From Rickettsiales bacterium (GTDB taxonomy: Bacteria > Pseudomonadota > Alphaproteobacteria > Rickettsiales > UBA998), in assembly GCA_019749855.1 (NCBI GenBank), contig JAIEPI010000112.1:1-19380 (forward strand): a stretch of 19,380 nt of DNA, read 5' to 3'. The translations under genes were made by a program, and so were the position numbers. Position 1 is the stretch's first letter. Each line of letters begins with the position of its first letter. Below are positions 7,904 through 16,211 of the stretch, one piece after another. Below the pieces are notes generated by a model. The model made no database searches and was not told the origin of the DNA. It saw only the letters and a program-made list of their open reading frames with translations.

Positions 7904-8745
7904 TGCGCAGCGTCAGCCCCAGTTTTAACCTGCATTTGCAGGGCGATGTCACCACGCTTGCGACGTGCTGGAAAATCATTCGCACCGATGGTGTGATAAA
8001 AACCTACACCGACTGCGACAAGGATATTGTTTTTGGTGGTAACACCTATCTCAGCATTGTCGGATTTACGCCTTCCAGCATTGAATCAAAAGACGATTTT
8101 TCCGTCGATAACCTTGATGTGCAAGGGGTGCTGCAAACTGGCTATATCACTGCACCTGACCTTATGGCGGGAGTTTATGACTATGCCGAAGTTGAAATCT
8201 TCCTTGTAAATTATCAGGATATTTCACAAGGGCGGATGTGGTTGAAGCGCGGGAAACTTGGCGAAGTTCGCCTGCAGAAAGACACCTTTGTTGCCGAGCT
8301 AAGGGGAATATCAGAAGCCTTGCAGCAGCATCAAGGGCAGCTTTGTAGCCCATCATGCCGTGCCATTCTGGGCGATTCCCGCTGCAACGTTAATCTTACC
8401 AGCTTCTCATTCAATGCAACTATCAACGTGGTGACCAGTGGCAGCATTTTTACTGCAAACGCTCTAACTCAAGCGGCTGGATATTTCACGGGCGGAGAAA
8501 TTCAGTGGCTCACTGGCGCCAATGCTGGATTGAAACGAGAAATCAAAGAATTCTCAAACAAGCAAATCGTACTCGCACTTCCAATGCCTTATGCGCTGCA
8601 AGTGGGCGATACCTTCAAAGCGGTGGCAGGCTGCGACAAGATTTTCTCCACCTGCAAAACCAAATTTAACAACGTGAATAATTTTCGTGGCGAGCCCCAT
8701 GTTCCGGGAACCGACGCGATAATGAAAACCTCAGGAACGATGTAA
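7903..8745 (+). CDS. DUF2163 / BR0599-type baseplate hub protein (GTA gp13-like)
   Basis: This 280-aa protein resembles the GTA gp13 family, a hub component of the tail tip. The N-terminal region (residues about 10-150) fits DUF2163, and the C-terminal region (about 195-280) fits the phage_BR0599 domain, ending GEPHVPGTD then a short tail. Five cysteines cluster in the family's conserved positions: C148, C152 and C161 (CSPSCRAILGDSRC) and C244 and C251 (GCDKIFSTC). These are suited to binding a metal or iron-sulphur cluster, which I recall being described for the GTA hub; that is inference here. Translation is probably coupled to the distal tail gene through TAATG. The peptidase gene begins 2 nt after the stop. 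Confidence 0.9.
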   Translation: MRSVSPSFNLHLQGDVTTLATCWKIIRTDGVIKTYTDCDKDIVFGGNTYLSIVGFTPSSIESKDDFSVDNLDVQGVLQTGYITAPDLMAGVYDYAEVEIFLVNYQDISQGRMWLKRGKLGEVRLQKDTFVAELRGISEALQQHQGQLCSPSCRAILGDSRCNVNLTSFSFNATINVVTSGSIFTANALTQAAGYFTGGEIQWLTGANAGLKREIKEFSNKQIVLALPMPYALQVGDTFKAVAGCDKIFSTCKTKFNNVNNFRGEPHVPGTDAIMKTSGTM

Positions 8746-8747
8746 CC

Positions 8748-9221
8748 ATGCAGATCACCATACAAGATATAATCCGCACCGCGCGGAGCTGGCTTCGTAC
8801 ACCCTTTCACCATCAAGGGCGTGTCAAAGGCGCGGGCGTGGATTGCATCGGGCTGATTGTCGGCGTGATTGATGAGCTGAATCTTTCCGACGGAAACGGC
8901 GGGCGTTTAAGCGCACATGATGACACCAATTATTCGCCATTACCTGATGGCGTTAGGCTTAAAGCCATGCTTGATGAGCACTTGCAAAGCATCATGCTCA
9001 GTGAGATTGCGCCTGGAGACATTGCGCTTTTCCGATTTCAGCAACAACCTCAACACGTTGGTTTTATCACTGACCGCGCTGACGGTACACTCGGCATCCT
9101 GCACTGCTATTCCAATTCTGAATTTGTCATTGAGCATCGCCTGAATGAAGGCTGGATGTCCATGCTGGTGCAGGCATACCGCTTCAAACCTGAACAACTA
9201 ATCACCTACGAAGCACAATGA
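8748..9221 (+). CDS. NlpC/P60-family tail peptidase (GTA gp14-like)
   Basis: This 157-aa protein is a cysteine peptidase of the NlpC/P60 fold, likely cleaving peptidoglycan cross-links during DNA delivery as part of the tail tip. The catalytic cysteine is C33 in GAGVDCIGL, the standard DC.G nucleophile motif. H103 in QHVGFI is the catalytic histidine, and H119 (ILHCY) is placed to be the third polar residue. PGDIALF (89-95) precedes the histidine block as in the family. No signal peptide is present, as expected for a virion protein. The gene follows the hub after 2 nt, and its end overlaps the next start in ATGA (9218-9221). All expected active-site residues are visible. Confidence 0.92.
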   Translation: MQITIQDIIRTARSWLRTPFHHQGRVKGAGVDCIGLIVGVIDELNLSDGNGGRLSAHDDTNYSPLPDGVRLKAMLDEHLQSIMLSEIAPGDIALFRFQQQPQHVGFITDRADGTLGILHCYSNSEFVIEHRLNEGWMSMLVQAYRFKPEQLITYEAQ

Positions 9222-12200
9222 GCGGCGTATTACCTGTTATTGGCGCTGTCGGTGGATTCATCGTTGGCGGGCCGCAAGGCGCGGCTATTGGATTTAGCCT
9301 CGGTTCTGCTATTGGCGGGATGTTCGGCGGCGGGCAAACTGTGCGCCTGCCAACCGTTGAAGGGCCGCGTTTATCTGATCTGCGTGTTCAAACCTCCAAC
9401 TACGGAAAAGTGATTCCAGAGGTTTACGGGCAAGCTCGGCTGGCTGGCAATGTCATCTGGGCGCGGCCGATAAAAGAAGTGCGCGTTGAAACCACAACCA
9501 CGACCTCGCAGCGCGGCGGCAAAGGTGGCGGTGGTGGTGGCGGAAAAACTTCACAATCACAAGTTTCCTACGAATACTTTGCCACCCTTGCGATTTCAAT
9601 TAGCGAAGGGCCGATTGACGAAGTTGTGCGCGTTTATGCCGATGCCAAGATTTTAGATGATAGCCTGTTGCAGGCAAGCCAAGGCAAATACAACGTATAT
9701 CTTGGCACTGAATCACAGCTGCCTGACCCCATCATGGAAGGGTTTGAAGGTGCCGGCAATGTGCCTGCTTATCGTGGCACGGCTTATATTGTTATCCAAG
9801 ATTTTCCGCTGGCAGCCTTTGGCAATCGCATTCCCAATTTCACTTTTGAAGTGAAGCGCAACGTGCGGTTCTATCCAGCCGTTGAAGACAAAATCAAAGA
9901 CGTGGTCATGATTCCTGGGGCGGGTGAGTTCGTCTATTCACCGTCCATCGTCTATAAGCAAAATACTGAAATTGCTGGTGCGCAAGTGGTGGCGAGTGGG
10001 CCGCAAGTTCCACTCAATATGCACAATTTTGAGGCAACTGCTAACGTCAATGTGGCGGTTGACCAGTTGCTTAAGACCTTCCCAAATCTTGAATGGGTTG
10101 CTCTGGTTGTCAGCTGGTTTGCAACATCTACGGATGCAGGCACTTGCACTATCATTCCAAAAGTTGAAAACCCAGCCAGCACCACCACTTTCACACCCGT
10201 TGACTGGGCGGTTGCTGGTTTAACCCGCGCCACGGCGCAACAGGTTCTGCAATTTGGCGACGGTTCGCCAACATACGGCGGGACACCTTCGGACAAATCC
10301 GTATTGGATTTATGCGTGAAGCTGAAAGCTCTCGGCATCAAAGTCCTGTTTTATCCGATGGTCTTTGTTGACCAGATTACCCCAACTCCAAAACCTTGGC
10401 GTGGGCGAATCGCTCCAGCCAATGCGACCGATTGCAACAACTGGTTCACCAAAACCAATGGCTATAATGCTTTCGTCAACTGGTACGCCAACCTCAATAT
10501 CGGCGGTGTTTACCTCAAAAATAACATCGACGCTTTTTTGATTGGCTCGGAGCTGATCGGCATGACGAGCTTCACCCCTTCGGCTGGAAGCTATCCAGCG
10601 GTATCGCAGCTTGTCAGCCTTGCTGCATCCGTAAAAACTGCTGTCGGTGCTGGCGTAAAAGTCAGCTATGCTGCGGATTGGAGTGAATATCACTCACAAG
10701 GTGGCTGGTTTAATCTCGACCCGCTTTGGGCATCACCCAACATCGATTTTGTCGGCATTGATTGTTATTTCCCGCTCACCCCTGACTTGCCGCAAACCCA
10801 AATCACCGAAGATGTGGTGAAGCAATACTGGGAAAGTGGCGAAGGCTGGGATTATTATTTCACCGATTCCGTCAACCGCACAGGACAAACCAATTACGCA
10901 AACCAAGTCTATGCTTGGAAAAACGTTGAATACTGGTGGAAGAACACCCACACCAACCCCAATGCAGTAACAACCGCTTGGACGGTAAAAATGAAGCCTA
11001 TCTGGTTTACCGAGATGGGCTTTCCAAGCGTGGACGGCTGCACCAATCAGCCCAATGTGTTTTATGACCCATCATCGAGCGAATCCTTTTTCCCTCGCGC
11101 TTCCAAAGGCAGAGTGGATTTTATGGCGCAACGTACCGCGCTCAATGCTTCGCTGGATTTTCTTGAAACTCGCAGGCTGCTATCTGGCAACACGGATCTG
11201 GTGCAACGTCGCTTTATCTGGACGTGGGACGCAAGACCGTTTCCATTCTGGCCTGATTTGTCAAATTTCTGGGCAGATTGGCAGCTCTGGAAAACAGGCC
11301 ACTGGGTCAATGGCAAGCTAGGCACGTCCACTTTAGGCGCAGTTATCGCCGTGTTGCTGAAAAAAGCTGGGCTTGAAGATACTGATTTTGACGTTACCCG
11401 CCTCACGCAGCAGCTTGATGGCTATGTGATTTTGCAGGTGCTGAGTTGTCGCGAACGCATCGAGCAGCTGCAATCCATGTTCAATTTCGATGCGGTGGAA
11501 ACGGACGGCATCATTAAGTTTGTGCCGCGCGGTGGTCAGTCCATTGCCAATATCACGCAAGACGAACTGGTGACCAATAGCAGCGGTGGCAGCATCCGTG
11601 AGGAAGTTGAAATCACCCGCAAGCAGGAGCTGGATTTACCGCAACAGGTGAACATCACCTATATCAGCCGCACGGCAAACTATGACCCTGGTACGCAGAT
11701 GTCACAGCGGCAAACGGTTAATGCCGTTGATTCTGTTGGCATCAACGTGCCGGTAGTATCCACTGACCAATATGCAAAAACGGTAGCAGACATCACGCTT
11801 TATAATGCGTGGGTGTCTAGGGTGGGCTTCAAATTCACGTTACCCGCCAAGTATTGCCTGATTGAACCAACTGACATTCTCACCCTAGCGATCGACGGCG
11901 TGAATTATGTTATGCGCGTCAGTACCACGAAAATTGAGCGCACAGGCTTAATGGAAGTGACTGCGGTTGCGGAAGACGTATCCACCTATGACTTCTACAC
12001 TCCGCCTGGTGAAACTCCGCCAATCGCGCAGCCTGGAACAATCATTCCCAATACGCGCCTTGAACTGCTGGATTTGCCAGCCTTGCCGAACGATACAGAA
12101 GGCGTAGGCATTTTACGTGCAGCTACTGTTTCACAAGGTGAAAACTGGGAAGGCTCGGTTATCTACCGCTCCGATGATGGCGGGCAAGCTGGCGGCAATA

Positions 12201-12988
12201 CTTTTGCCGTTATGTCCTCCACCGATACAGAGCATACGGTTGGCGGTGCGTTAACGCTTCTTGCTCCATATTCCTCAAATAGCTGGGATTATGCCAACAC
12301 CGTTGATGTGTTGCTCCAGTTTGGCACACTTTCAAGCATAAGTGAGCTGGGCGTTCTCAATGGCGGCAACGTTGCCCTTCTTGGAAACGAGGTTATCCAG
12401 TTCCAAAACGCGCAGCTTCTGGCGGATAAAAAATACCGCCTGTCAAAACTGCTTCGCGGCAGGCTTGGTACTGAACATGAGGTAGGCACTCATGCCCTTG
12501 CAGAGCGATTTGTGCTGCTTTCGTCCAATCTGGTGCGTGTGGCAGTTCAAAACAGCATCATAGGGCTGGCAAGGCATTACAAGCCTGTTTCCGTTGGCGG
12601 AAGCCTAGCAACCACTGTCGAGCAGGTATTCACCTATACGGGCAAAACCCTTCGCCCATATTCACCCGTGAATATCAAAGGCACACGTAACCTTCCAGCC
12701 ACGAATGACTGGACGATAACTTGGGTGCGGCGCACACGGCTTGGTGGCGATTGGCGCGATGGCGTGGATGTGCCGCTTTCAGAACAAAGCGAGCTTTACC
12801 ATGTGCAAATTATGAACGGCTTGACCGTCGTGCGCACGGTGGAAGGCATCACCACACCTTCGCTGGTCTATACCGCCGCGCAGCAAGTGGCAGACTTTGG
12901 CGCGGTGCAAAGCAGCTTCGTGGTTAAGGTTTACCAAATATCGGCCATCATCGGGCGCGGTGTTTCTGGTCAGGCAACAATCTCTTAA
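9218..12988 (+). CDS. GTA TIM-barrel / megatron-like tail tip protein (gp15-like, phage-tail_3)
   Basis: This 1256-aa tail tip protein probably seals the tail channel and contacts the cell surface, combining roles of lambda gpJ and GTA gp15. Residues 1-40 are hydrophobic and glycine-rich (GAVGGFIVGGPQGAAIGFSL). A poly-Gly linker is near 93-115. The segment SPSIVYKQ marks the start of the GTA TIM-barrel region (about 290-650), with glycosidase-like acidic residues E445 (IGSELIG) and E599 (WFTEMGFPSVD). A phage-tail_3-like domain follows (about 700-900), then a beta-rich C terminus. The gene overlaps the peptidase by ATGA. At its end it converges with the opposite-strand gene, sharing TTAA (12985-12988). 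Glycosidase activity is unproven; family assignment is strong. Confidence 0.92.
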   Translation: MSGVLPVIGAVGGFIVGGPQGAAIGFSLGSAIGGMFGGGQTVRLPTVEGPRLSDLRVQTSNYGKVIPEVYGQARLAGNVIWARPIKEVRVETTTTTSQRGGKGGGGGGGKTSQSQVSYEYFATLAISISEGPIDEVVRVYADAKILDDSLLQASQGKYNVYLGTESQLPDPIMEGFEGAGNVPAYRGTAYIVIQDFPLAAFGNRIPNFTFEVKRNVRFYPAVEDKIKDVVMIPGAGEFVYSPSIVYKQNTEIAGAQVVASGPQVPLNMHNFEATANVNVAVDQLLKTFPNLEWVALVVSWFATSTDAGTCTIIPKVENPASTTTFTPVDWAVAGLTRATAQQVLQFGDGSPTYGGTPSDKSVLDLCVKLKALGIKVLFYPMVFVDQITPTPKPWRGRIAPANATDCNNWFTKTNGYNAFVNWYANLNIGGVYLKNNIDAFLIGSELIGMTSFTPSAGSYPAVSQLVSLAASVKTAVGAGVKVSYAADWSEYHSQGGWFNLDPLWASPNIDFVGIDCYFPLTPDLPQTQITEDVVKQYWESGEGWDYYFTDSVNRTGQTNYANQVYAWKNVEYWWKNTHTNPNAVTTAWTVKMKPIWFTEMGFPSVDGCTNQPNVFYDPSSSESFFPRASKGRVDFMAQRTALNASLDFLETRRLLSGNTDLVQRRFIWTWDARPFPFWPDLSNFWADWQLWKTGHWVNGKLGTSTLGAVIAVLLKKAGLEDTDFDVTRLTQQLDGYVILQVLSCRERIEQLQSMFNFDAVETDGIIKFVPRGGQSIANITQDELVTNSSGGSIREEVEITRKQELDLPQQVNITYISRTANYDPGTQMSQRQTVNAVDSVGINVPVVSTDQYAKTVADITLYNAWVSRVGFKFTLPAKYCLIEPTDILTLAIDGVNYVMRVSTTKIERTGLMEVTAVAEDVSTYDFYTPPGETPPIAQPGTIIPNTRLELLDLPALPNDTEGVGILRAATVSQGENWEGSVIYRSDDGGQAGGNTFAVMSSTDTEHTVGGALTLLAPYSSNSWDYANTVDVLLQFGTLSSISELGVLNGGNVALLGNEVIQFQNAQLLADKKYRLSKLLRGRLGTEHEVGTHALAERFVLLSSNLVRVAVQNSIIGLARHYKPVSVGGSLATTVEQVFTYTGKTLRPYSPVNIKGTRNLPATNDWTITWVRRTRLGGDWRDGVDVPLSEQSELYHVQIMNGLTVVRTVEGITTPSLVYTAAQQVADFGAVQSSFVVKVYQISAIIGRGVSGQATIS

Positions 12989-13338
12989 AGCTGGGGGATT
13001 TTCTGCCCAGCACCCAGCTTGGTATGCAGCAAAAGTACGTCCACCATGATGTGCGATTCATAATCGTTAAGTGGCTGACCAGCTTTCAGTTTTTCGGCTG
13101 TGCTGATTTCACCCTTACTCGCAAAGCTCTCGTCACCGAGAACATCAAGGGCAAACTCTAGTACTTTGCCCGTCAGAGGTTCTTTAGCGAGGATGCGGCG
13201 TTTTACATGACCGCACCGTGCGCCGATACTTTTTCTTTCGGCGCGTTCGGCTTCCGTTTCCTGCGGGAAATCGCCGTAAAGGACTAAATCGCCGTCAGCA
13301 TCCTTACCAAGGCCAAATAGGTGTTTCTGATTATTCAT
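12985..13338 (-). CDS. Hypothetical 117-aa protein, opposite strand ('moron' candidate)
   Basis: I do not recognise this family. The protein is charged and soluble-looking, begins MNNQKHLFGLGKDADGDLVL, and has an acidic/basic helix FPQETEAERAERKSIGARC. The rest is a helical C-terminal half (EISTAEKLKAGQPLNDYES, then HIMVDVLLLHTKLG). No signal peptide, membrane segment or catalytic motif is visible. The evidence that it is real is a near-perfect Shine-Dalgarno sequence (AGGGAGG, complement of 13344-13350) 5 nt before the ATG, in an otherwise plus-strand operon. It converges with the megatron gene, and the two stop codons overlap in TTAA. Independent expression from the lysogen would fit such an insertion. 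Function unknown; an immunity or host-modifying role is only a guess. Confidence 0.7.
   Translation of the reverse strand: MNNQKHLFGLGKDADGDLVLYGDFPQETEAERAERKSIGARCGHVKRRILAKEPLTGKVLEFALDVLGDESFASKGEISTAEKLKAGQPLNDYESHIMVDVLLLHTKLGAGQKIPQL
12988..13020. repeat. 8-bp inverted repeat at the convergent gene junction
   Basis: AAGCTGGG (12988-12995) and CCCAGCTT (13013-13020) are perfect complements around a 17-nt loop, at the shared ends of the megatron gene and the opposite-strand gene. Neither strand has a proper T-tract after the stem (the minus strand has only TTTAAG), so any terminator activity would be weak or Rho-assisted. Confidence 0.4.
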
Positions 13339-13362
13339 AAGTGCCTCCCTTTTGTTTCTCTG

Positions 13363-13390
13363 AGCATACCGACAGCAAATACGGCCTCAA
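13363..13390 (-). promoter_or_regulatory. Possible promoter for the opposite-strand 117-aa gene
   Basis: On the minus strand TTGAGG (complement of 13385-13390) and TATGCT (complement of 13363-13368) are separated by 16 bp, 25 bp upstream of the ATG. Each matches the sigma-70 consensus at four of six positions. A gene in this orientation needs its own promoter, which gives the weak match some support. Confidence 0.3.
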
Positions 13391-13470
13391 GCAGAAACAC
13401 GAGGGGCAAACGTCGTTGATGCCTAACTGTGCTAGGTGACACCAAAACTAAAAAATCCGGCAAATCGACA

Positions 13471-13492
13471 TTTTTGCAACACACTTTTTGCA
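13471..13492 (+). repeat. Direct repeat TTTTTGCA x2 upstream of the DUF2793 gene
   Basis: TTTTTGCA occurs at 13471-13478 and 13485-13492, with a 14-bp period, 18 bp before the DUF2793 gene start. It lies in the only sizeable non-coding gap of the late region (13339-13509). It could be a regulatory binding site, but no convincing -35/-10 pair accompanies it on the plus strand and it may be chance. Confidence 0.3.
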
Positions 13493-13509
13493 CCTAATCG
13501 GAAGAAATT

Positions 13510-15084
13510 ATGACCGCAACCAACAATCTCGGCATTACGCTTGTCGAACAAAGCCAATCGCAAAAAGAGGTTACGGTTAATGATGCCGTAAAACTGATTG
13601 ATGCGATTCTTAACACAGGCGTTATTGATAAAGACCTGACCGCTCCGCCGGGTTCGCCTGCCACAGGGGACGTTTATATCCCTGCTACAGGCGCGACAGG
13701 TGCATGGGCGGGCAAGGACAACCAAATCGCATGGTATGATGCTTCTTGGCGGTTCCTTGTGCCAAAGGAAGGGCTGACCCTATGGGTTAAGGACGAAGAC
13801 AAACTCTATTCATATTCAGGCACTGCCTGGGTGAGCACGATTGAGGCATTGTCCACACCACAGTTTGCACGGATCGGGCTTGGCACTGCACCGCACGCCA
13901 CTCACATCATCAATCTGTTTGGGCCATCAGCATTAATCAATGGTAGTACTGGCTTCTTCCTGCAGATGAACAAGGCGAATGCCGCGCAGAACCTTGAGTT
14001 CATATTCCAGCAAGGCTTTGTGACATACGCAGAGCTGGGTTTGCTGGGCGATAATGAGCTGACGCTTAAAACATCGGACGGCACGAACTTTTATATCGCT
14101 TGGAAAATCCGCAACAGCGGCGTGACCAACTTTATGAAAGAACCGCTGATTTCCGATATTTCCCCCATCAACCACAAAAATTATATCACTAACGGCAACT
14201 GCGTGGTTGCCGAGCGCAATGATTTTACGCTGGTCAATAACACTTGGGCATACGGCAAGACTGACCGTTTCCAAGGGCAAGCCAGCGGCACGGCTGTAAG
14301 TGCAGGCAAACTCACGCAGAGCGCATTTTCCGGCAAGGAATATGTGAAGTTTGAAACTGTCACTATGACTGGCGCAGGTGTCTTAAAACTACGCCACCGC
14401 ATTGAAGCGAAAGATGCTGAAATATTCGTCAACCAAATCGCCTCATTTTCCTGCTCGCTGTTTCATGCAATCGGCTCGGCTATGAACTGCACGGTTATCG
14501 TGCGCAAAGCCAATGCCGTTGATAACTTTACGGCAACCACTGTCATTGCAACTTCCAGTGCTATCAGCGTTCCAAACAATAGCGAATCGCCTGTCAGATT
14601 TGAGAATATCTCGATGGGCGACCCAAGCAACGGCATTGAAATCGAACTGCAAATGGCTTGCGGTGCAATCACCACCAAGGATTTCCTTATCCGCCAGCTC
14701 CAGTTTGAGCTGGGCGCGTTCGCTACGCAATTTGAGCAAGAGCCTGTGCCAATCACTCGCAGTAAATGCAAACGCTTCTGGCAAAAGCTGGGCAAAGGGC
14801 TGCAAGGCGGGTTTAACTCTGCCACTGAAATTGACCTAGCTGTTATTTTTCCAGTCGAAATGCGGGTGGCTCCTACAGGTGCGCTGCAAACCACCACTCC
14901 CGCCATTCAGCAAATTGCCGTTGGCGCAAAAACTGGTGCTGCATCTGCCATCGTCGGTGGCGGCACATCCTATTCAGCCAATGGCGCGTATGTGCGGGTG
15001 AATGGCTTTACTGGCGGCACAGCCAAAGACCACGTGATTGTTACTACCGATAACATTCTCGGCTTTGATGCTGACTTTGCATAA
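13510..15084 (+). CDS. DUF2793 tail protein with C-terminal beta-rich, probable receptor-binding region
   Basis: This 524-aa protein begins with a DUF2793 domain (residues about 5-115). It opens NLGITLVEQSQSQKEVTVND and includes DNQIAWYDASWRFLVPKEG and the Trp-rich VKDEDKLYSYSGTAWV. This domain is common at the N terminus of tail-associated proteins in alphaproteobacterial phages and GTA-like elements. Residues about 215-420 (NGNCVVAERNDF, KTDRFQG, then FELGAFATQFEQEPV) look like a carbohydrate-binding beta-sandwich module used in fibre proteins. The C-terminal 100 residues are Ala/Gly/Thr-rich. GGAAG near 13500-13504 serves the ATG. Host recognition is inferred from position after the megatron and from domain type; no enzymatic motif is visible. 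Confidence 0.75.
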   Translation: MTATNNLGITLVEQSQSQKEVTVNDAVKLIDAILNTGVIDKDLTAPPGSPATGDVYIPATGATGAWAGKDNQIAWYDASWRFLVPKEGLTLWVKDEDKLYSYSGTAWVSTIEALSTPQFARIGLGTAPHATHIINLFGPSALINGSTGFFLQMNKANAAQNLEFIFQQGFVTYAELGLLGDNELTLKTSDGTNFYIAWKIRNSGVTNFMKEPLISDISPINHKNYITNGNCVVAERNDFTLVNNTWAYGKTDRFQGQASGTAVSAGKLTQSAFSGKEYVKFETVTMTGAGVLKLRHRIEAKDAEIFVNQIASFSCSLFHAIGSAMNCTVIVRKANAVDNFTATTVIATSSAISVPNNSESPVRFENISMGDPSNGIEIELQMACGAITTKDFLIRQLQFELGAFATQFEQEPVPITRSKCKRFWQKLGKGLQGGFNSATEIDLAVIFPVEMRVAPTGALQTTTPAIQQIAVGAKTGAASAIVGGGTSYSANGAYVRVNGFTGGTAKDHVIVTTDNILGFDADFA

Positions 15085-15104
15085 CTCAAACCAAAGGAAA
15101 CTAT

Positions 15105-15479
15105 ATGGATGACCAATTCCTACAAGTAGGAGCTGGCGGGCTATTTGCCTTGCTGGTTTTGCGTGAAGTGTTCGGCTTTTTGAAAGAAAAAGTGCGGGCG
15201 CAGAGCAACCTCGTAATCGACAACATGGCAAAGCAAATCCAAGAGCTGCACGAGTGGCACGCAGTCACCGACGAGGACGGCGTGAAAATCTGGTATCTGC
15301 GCCGCTCGCTGGAAAACGCCATAGAAAAGCTCACCAGTAATCTCGACATCCAAACGCAGCTGCTGCGTGAGATGGTGCTGATTCTCAAAGACAGCAGGAA
15401 CGAGATGGACGCAGTCATCCGCGAAACACGCGAAATTCATAGGGAAATTCGCAATGAACATCACAGAAAAGCAGGTTAA
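15105..15479 (+). CDS. Membrane-anchored coiled-coil protein, holin-like candidate
   Basis: This 124-aa protein has one moderately hydrophobic segment near its N terminus (about residues 8-26, VGAGGLFALLVLREVFGFL). A long, charged, largely helical region follows (about 27-120), including ELHEWHAVTDEDGVKIWYLR and a heptad-like stretch up to EIHREIRNEH. Small proteins with one membrane segment and a coiled tail beside an endolysin are often holins or accessory lysis proteins, but the segment contains an Arg-Glu pair and the family is not certain. AAGGAAA (15094-15100) is a good ribosome binding site. The lysozyme gene starts inside this gene's last 26 bases, so the two are translationally linked. 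A tail or virion role is the alternative. Confidence 0.6.
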   Translation: MDDQFLQVGAGGLFALLVLREVFGFLKEKVRAQSNLVIDNMAKQIQELHEWHAVTDEDGVKIWYLRRSLENAIEKLTSNLDIQTQLLREMVLILKDSRNEMDAVIRETREIHREIRNEHHRKAG

Positions 15480-15909
15480 TCATATGAAAACAAACGCACA
15501 AGCAATCACCCTTATCAAAGAATTTGAAGGGCTAAAACTCAAGCCATACGCTGATCTTGGCGGCAAGCTAACAATCGGCTGGGGTCACCTCATTAAGCCT
15601 GGTGAGAAATTCACCACCATCACATCGGCGCAGGCAGAAACCATCTTCCTCAAAGACCTTGCCGAAGCAGAGGCTATAGTCACAAAGTCCGTGCGGATTG
15701 CTCTGAACGGCAATCAGTTTTCAGCACTCGCTGCACTGGCTTTCAACATTCCCAAAGCATTTGCCAACACCACGCTGGTTGATGTTCTCAATGCGCTTCG
15801 TTTTGATGATGCGCCCGAACAAATCCTGCGCTGGCATCGCATGGGCAAAAAGCCGGTAAAGGGATTAATCCGTCGTCGCGCGGCCGAGGCGATGCTTTTC
15901 GTATCATAA
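15454..15909 (+). CDS. Endolysin, GH24 T4-type lysozyme
   Basis: This 151-aa endolysin hydrolyses the glycan strand of peptidoglycan at the end of infection. The GH24 catalytic triad is visible with exact T4 lysozyme spacing: E25 (EFEGLK), D34 (PYADLGG) and T40 (KLTIGWGH), matching T4 E11, D20 and T26. The C-terminal half (SALAALAFNI, then KGLIRRRAAEAMLF) is also typical. There is no signal peptide or signal-anchor helix, so it should need a holin to reach the wall. Two starts are plausible: ATG 15454 (AGGGA at 15441-15445) and ATG 15484 (AGG at 15473-15475), giving 151 or 141 residues. The catalytic domain begins after both. It overlaps the holin candidate. Confidence 0.93.
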   Translation: MNITEKQVNHMKTNAQAITLIKEFEGLKLKPYADLGGKLTIGWGHLIKPGEKFTTITSAQAETIFLKDLAEAEAIVTKSVRIALNGNQFSALAALAFNIPKAFANTTLVDVLNALRFDDAPEQILRWHRMGKKPVKGLIRRRAAEAMLFVS

Positions 15910-15918
15910 GGACTCACA

Positions 15919-16200
15919 ATGGAATTACTCAAAGACGCAGCGGCAAATGCCAACGGAGAATCGCATCAATATGCTGGCGGCATGGCTACTGTCTATTGCT
16001 GGGGTAATTTTGCAGGCGCGACTATCAAGCTGCTTGTGAGCCCCAACGGTTCGGTATGGTTCGACCTAGAGGGTTACACGCTGGTGCAGACATCTAAGCC
16101 AAAAAATCTGCACCTATCGAATTGCTGGATGAAAGGACAGGTTATCGGTGGCACTGCTGAAACAAGCGTCAATCTGGTTGTGCGAAGTTTTCATACCTAA
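15919..16200 (+). CDS. Hypothetical 93-aa late protein
   Basis: I do not recognise this family. The protein has no signal peptide or membrane helix and looks beta-rich: MATVYCWGNFAGATIKLLV, VWFDLEGYTLVQT and ETSVNLVVRSF alternate hydrophobic and polar residues as in a small beta-sandwich. The segment AGATIKLLVSPNGSVWFDL resembles repeats in surface or fibre-associated phage proteins, so a minor virion protein is possible. A good ribosome binding site (AAGGA, 15908-15912) lies 6 nt before the ATG. The gene sits 9 nt after the lysozyme stop, and its own stop abuts the Shine-Dalgarno sequence of the following mini-ORF. It clearly belongs to the late operon; its function is unknown. Confidence 0.65.
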   Translation: MELLKDAAANANGESHQYAGGMATVYCWGNFAGATIKLLVSPNGSVWFDLEGYTLVQTSKPKNLHLSNCWMKGQVIGGTAETSVNLVVRSFHT

Positions 16201-16206
16201 AGGAGG
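16201..16206 (+). promoter_or_regulatory. Consensus Shine-Dalgarno sequence for the 25-aa mini-ORF
   Basis: AGGAGG starts directly after the TAA stop of the preceding gene and lies 5 nt before ATG 16212. It is the strongest ribosome binding site on the plus strand in this window, and it is the main reason to accept so short an ORF. Confidence 0.75.
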
Positions 16207-16211
16207 TTCAA

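Noticed and set aside
9924..11406. Overlapping ORFs on both strands within the megatron gene
   Set aside because: They lie entirely within a well-supported family gene and show no recognisable motifs or start signals.
12988..13020. Bidirectional intrinsic terminator at the convergent junction
   Set aside because: The stem is perfect but neither strand has an adequate T-tract and the loop is long, so it is listed only as an inverted repeat.
14443..14906. Minus-strand ORFs of 120-147 aa opposite the DUF2793 gene
   Set aside because: Cys- and Ser-rich shadow translations with no ribosome binding site; the plus frame has the domain signature.
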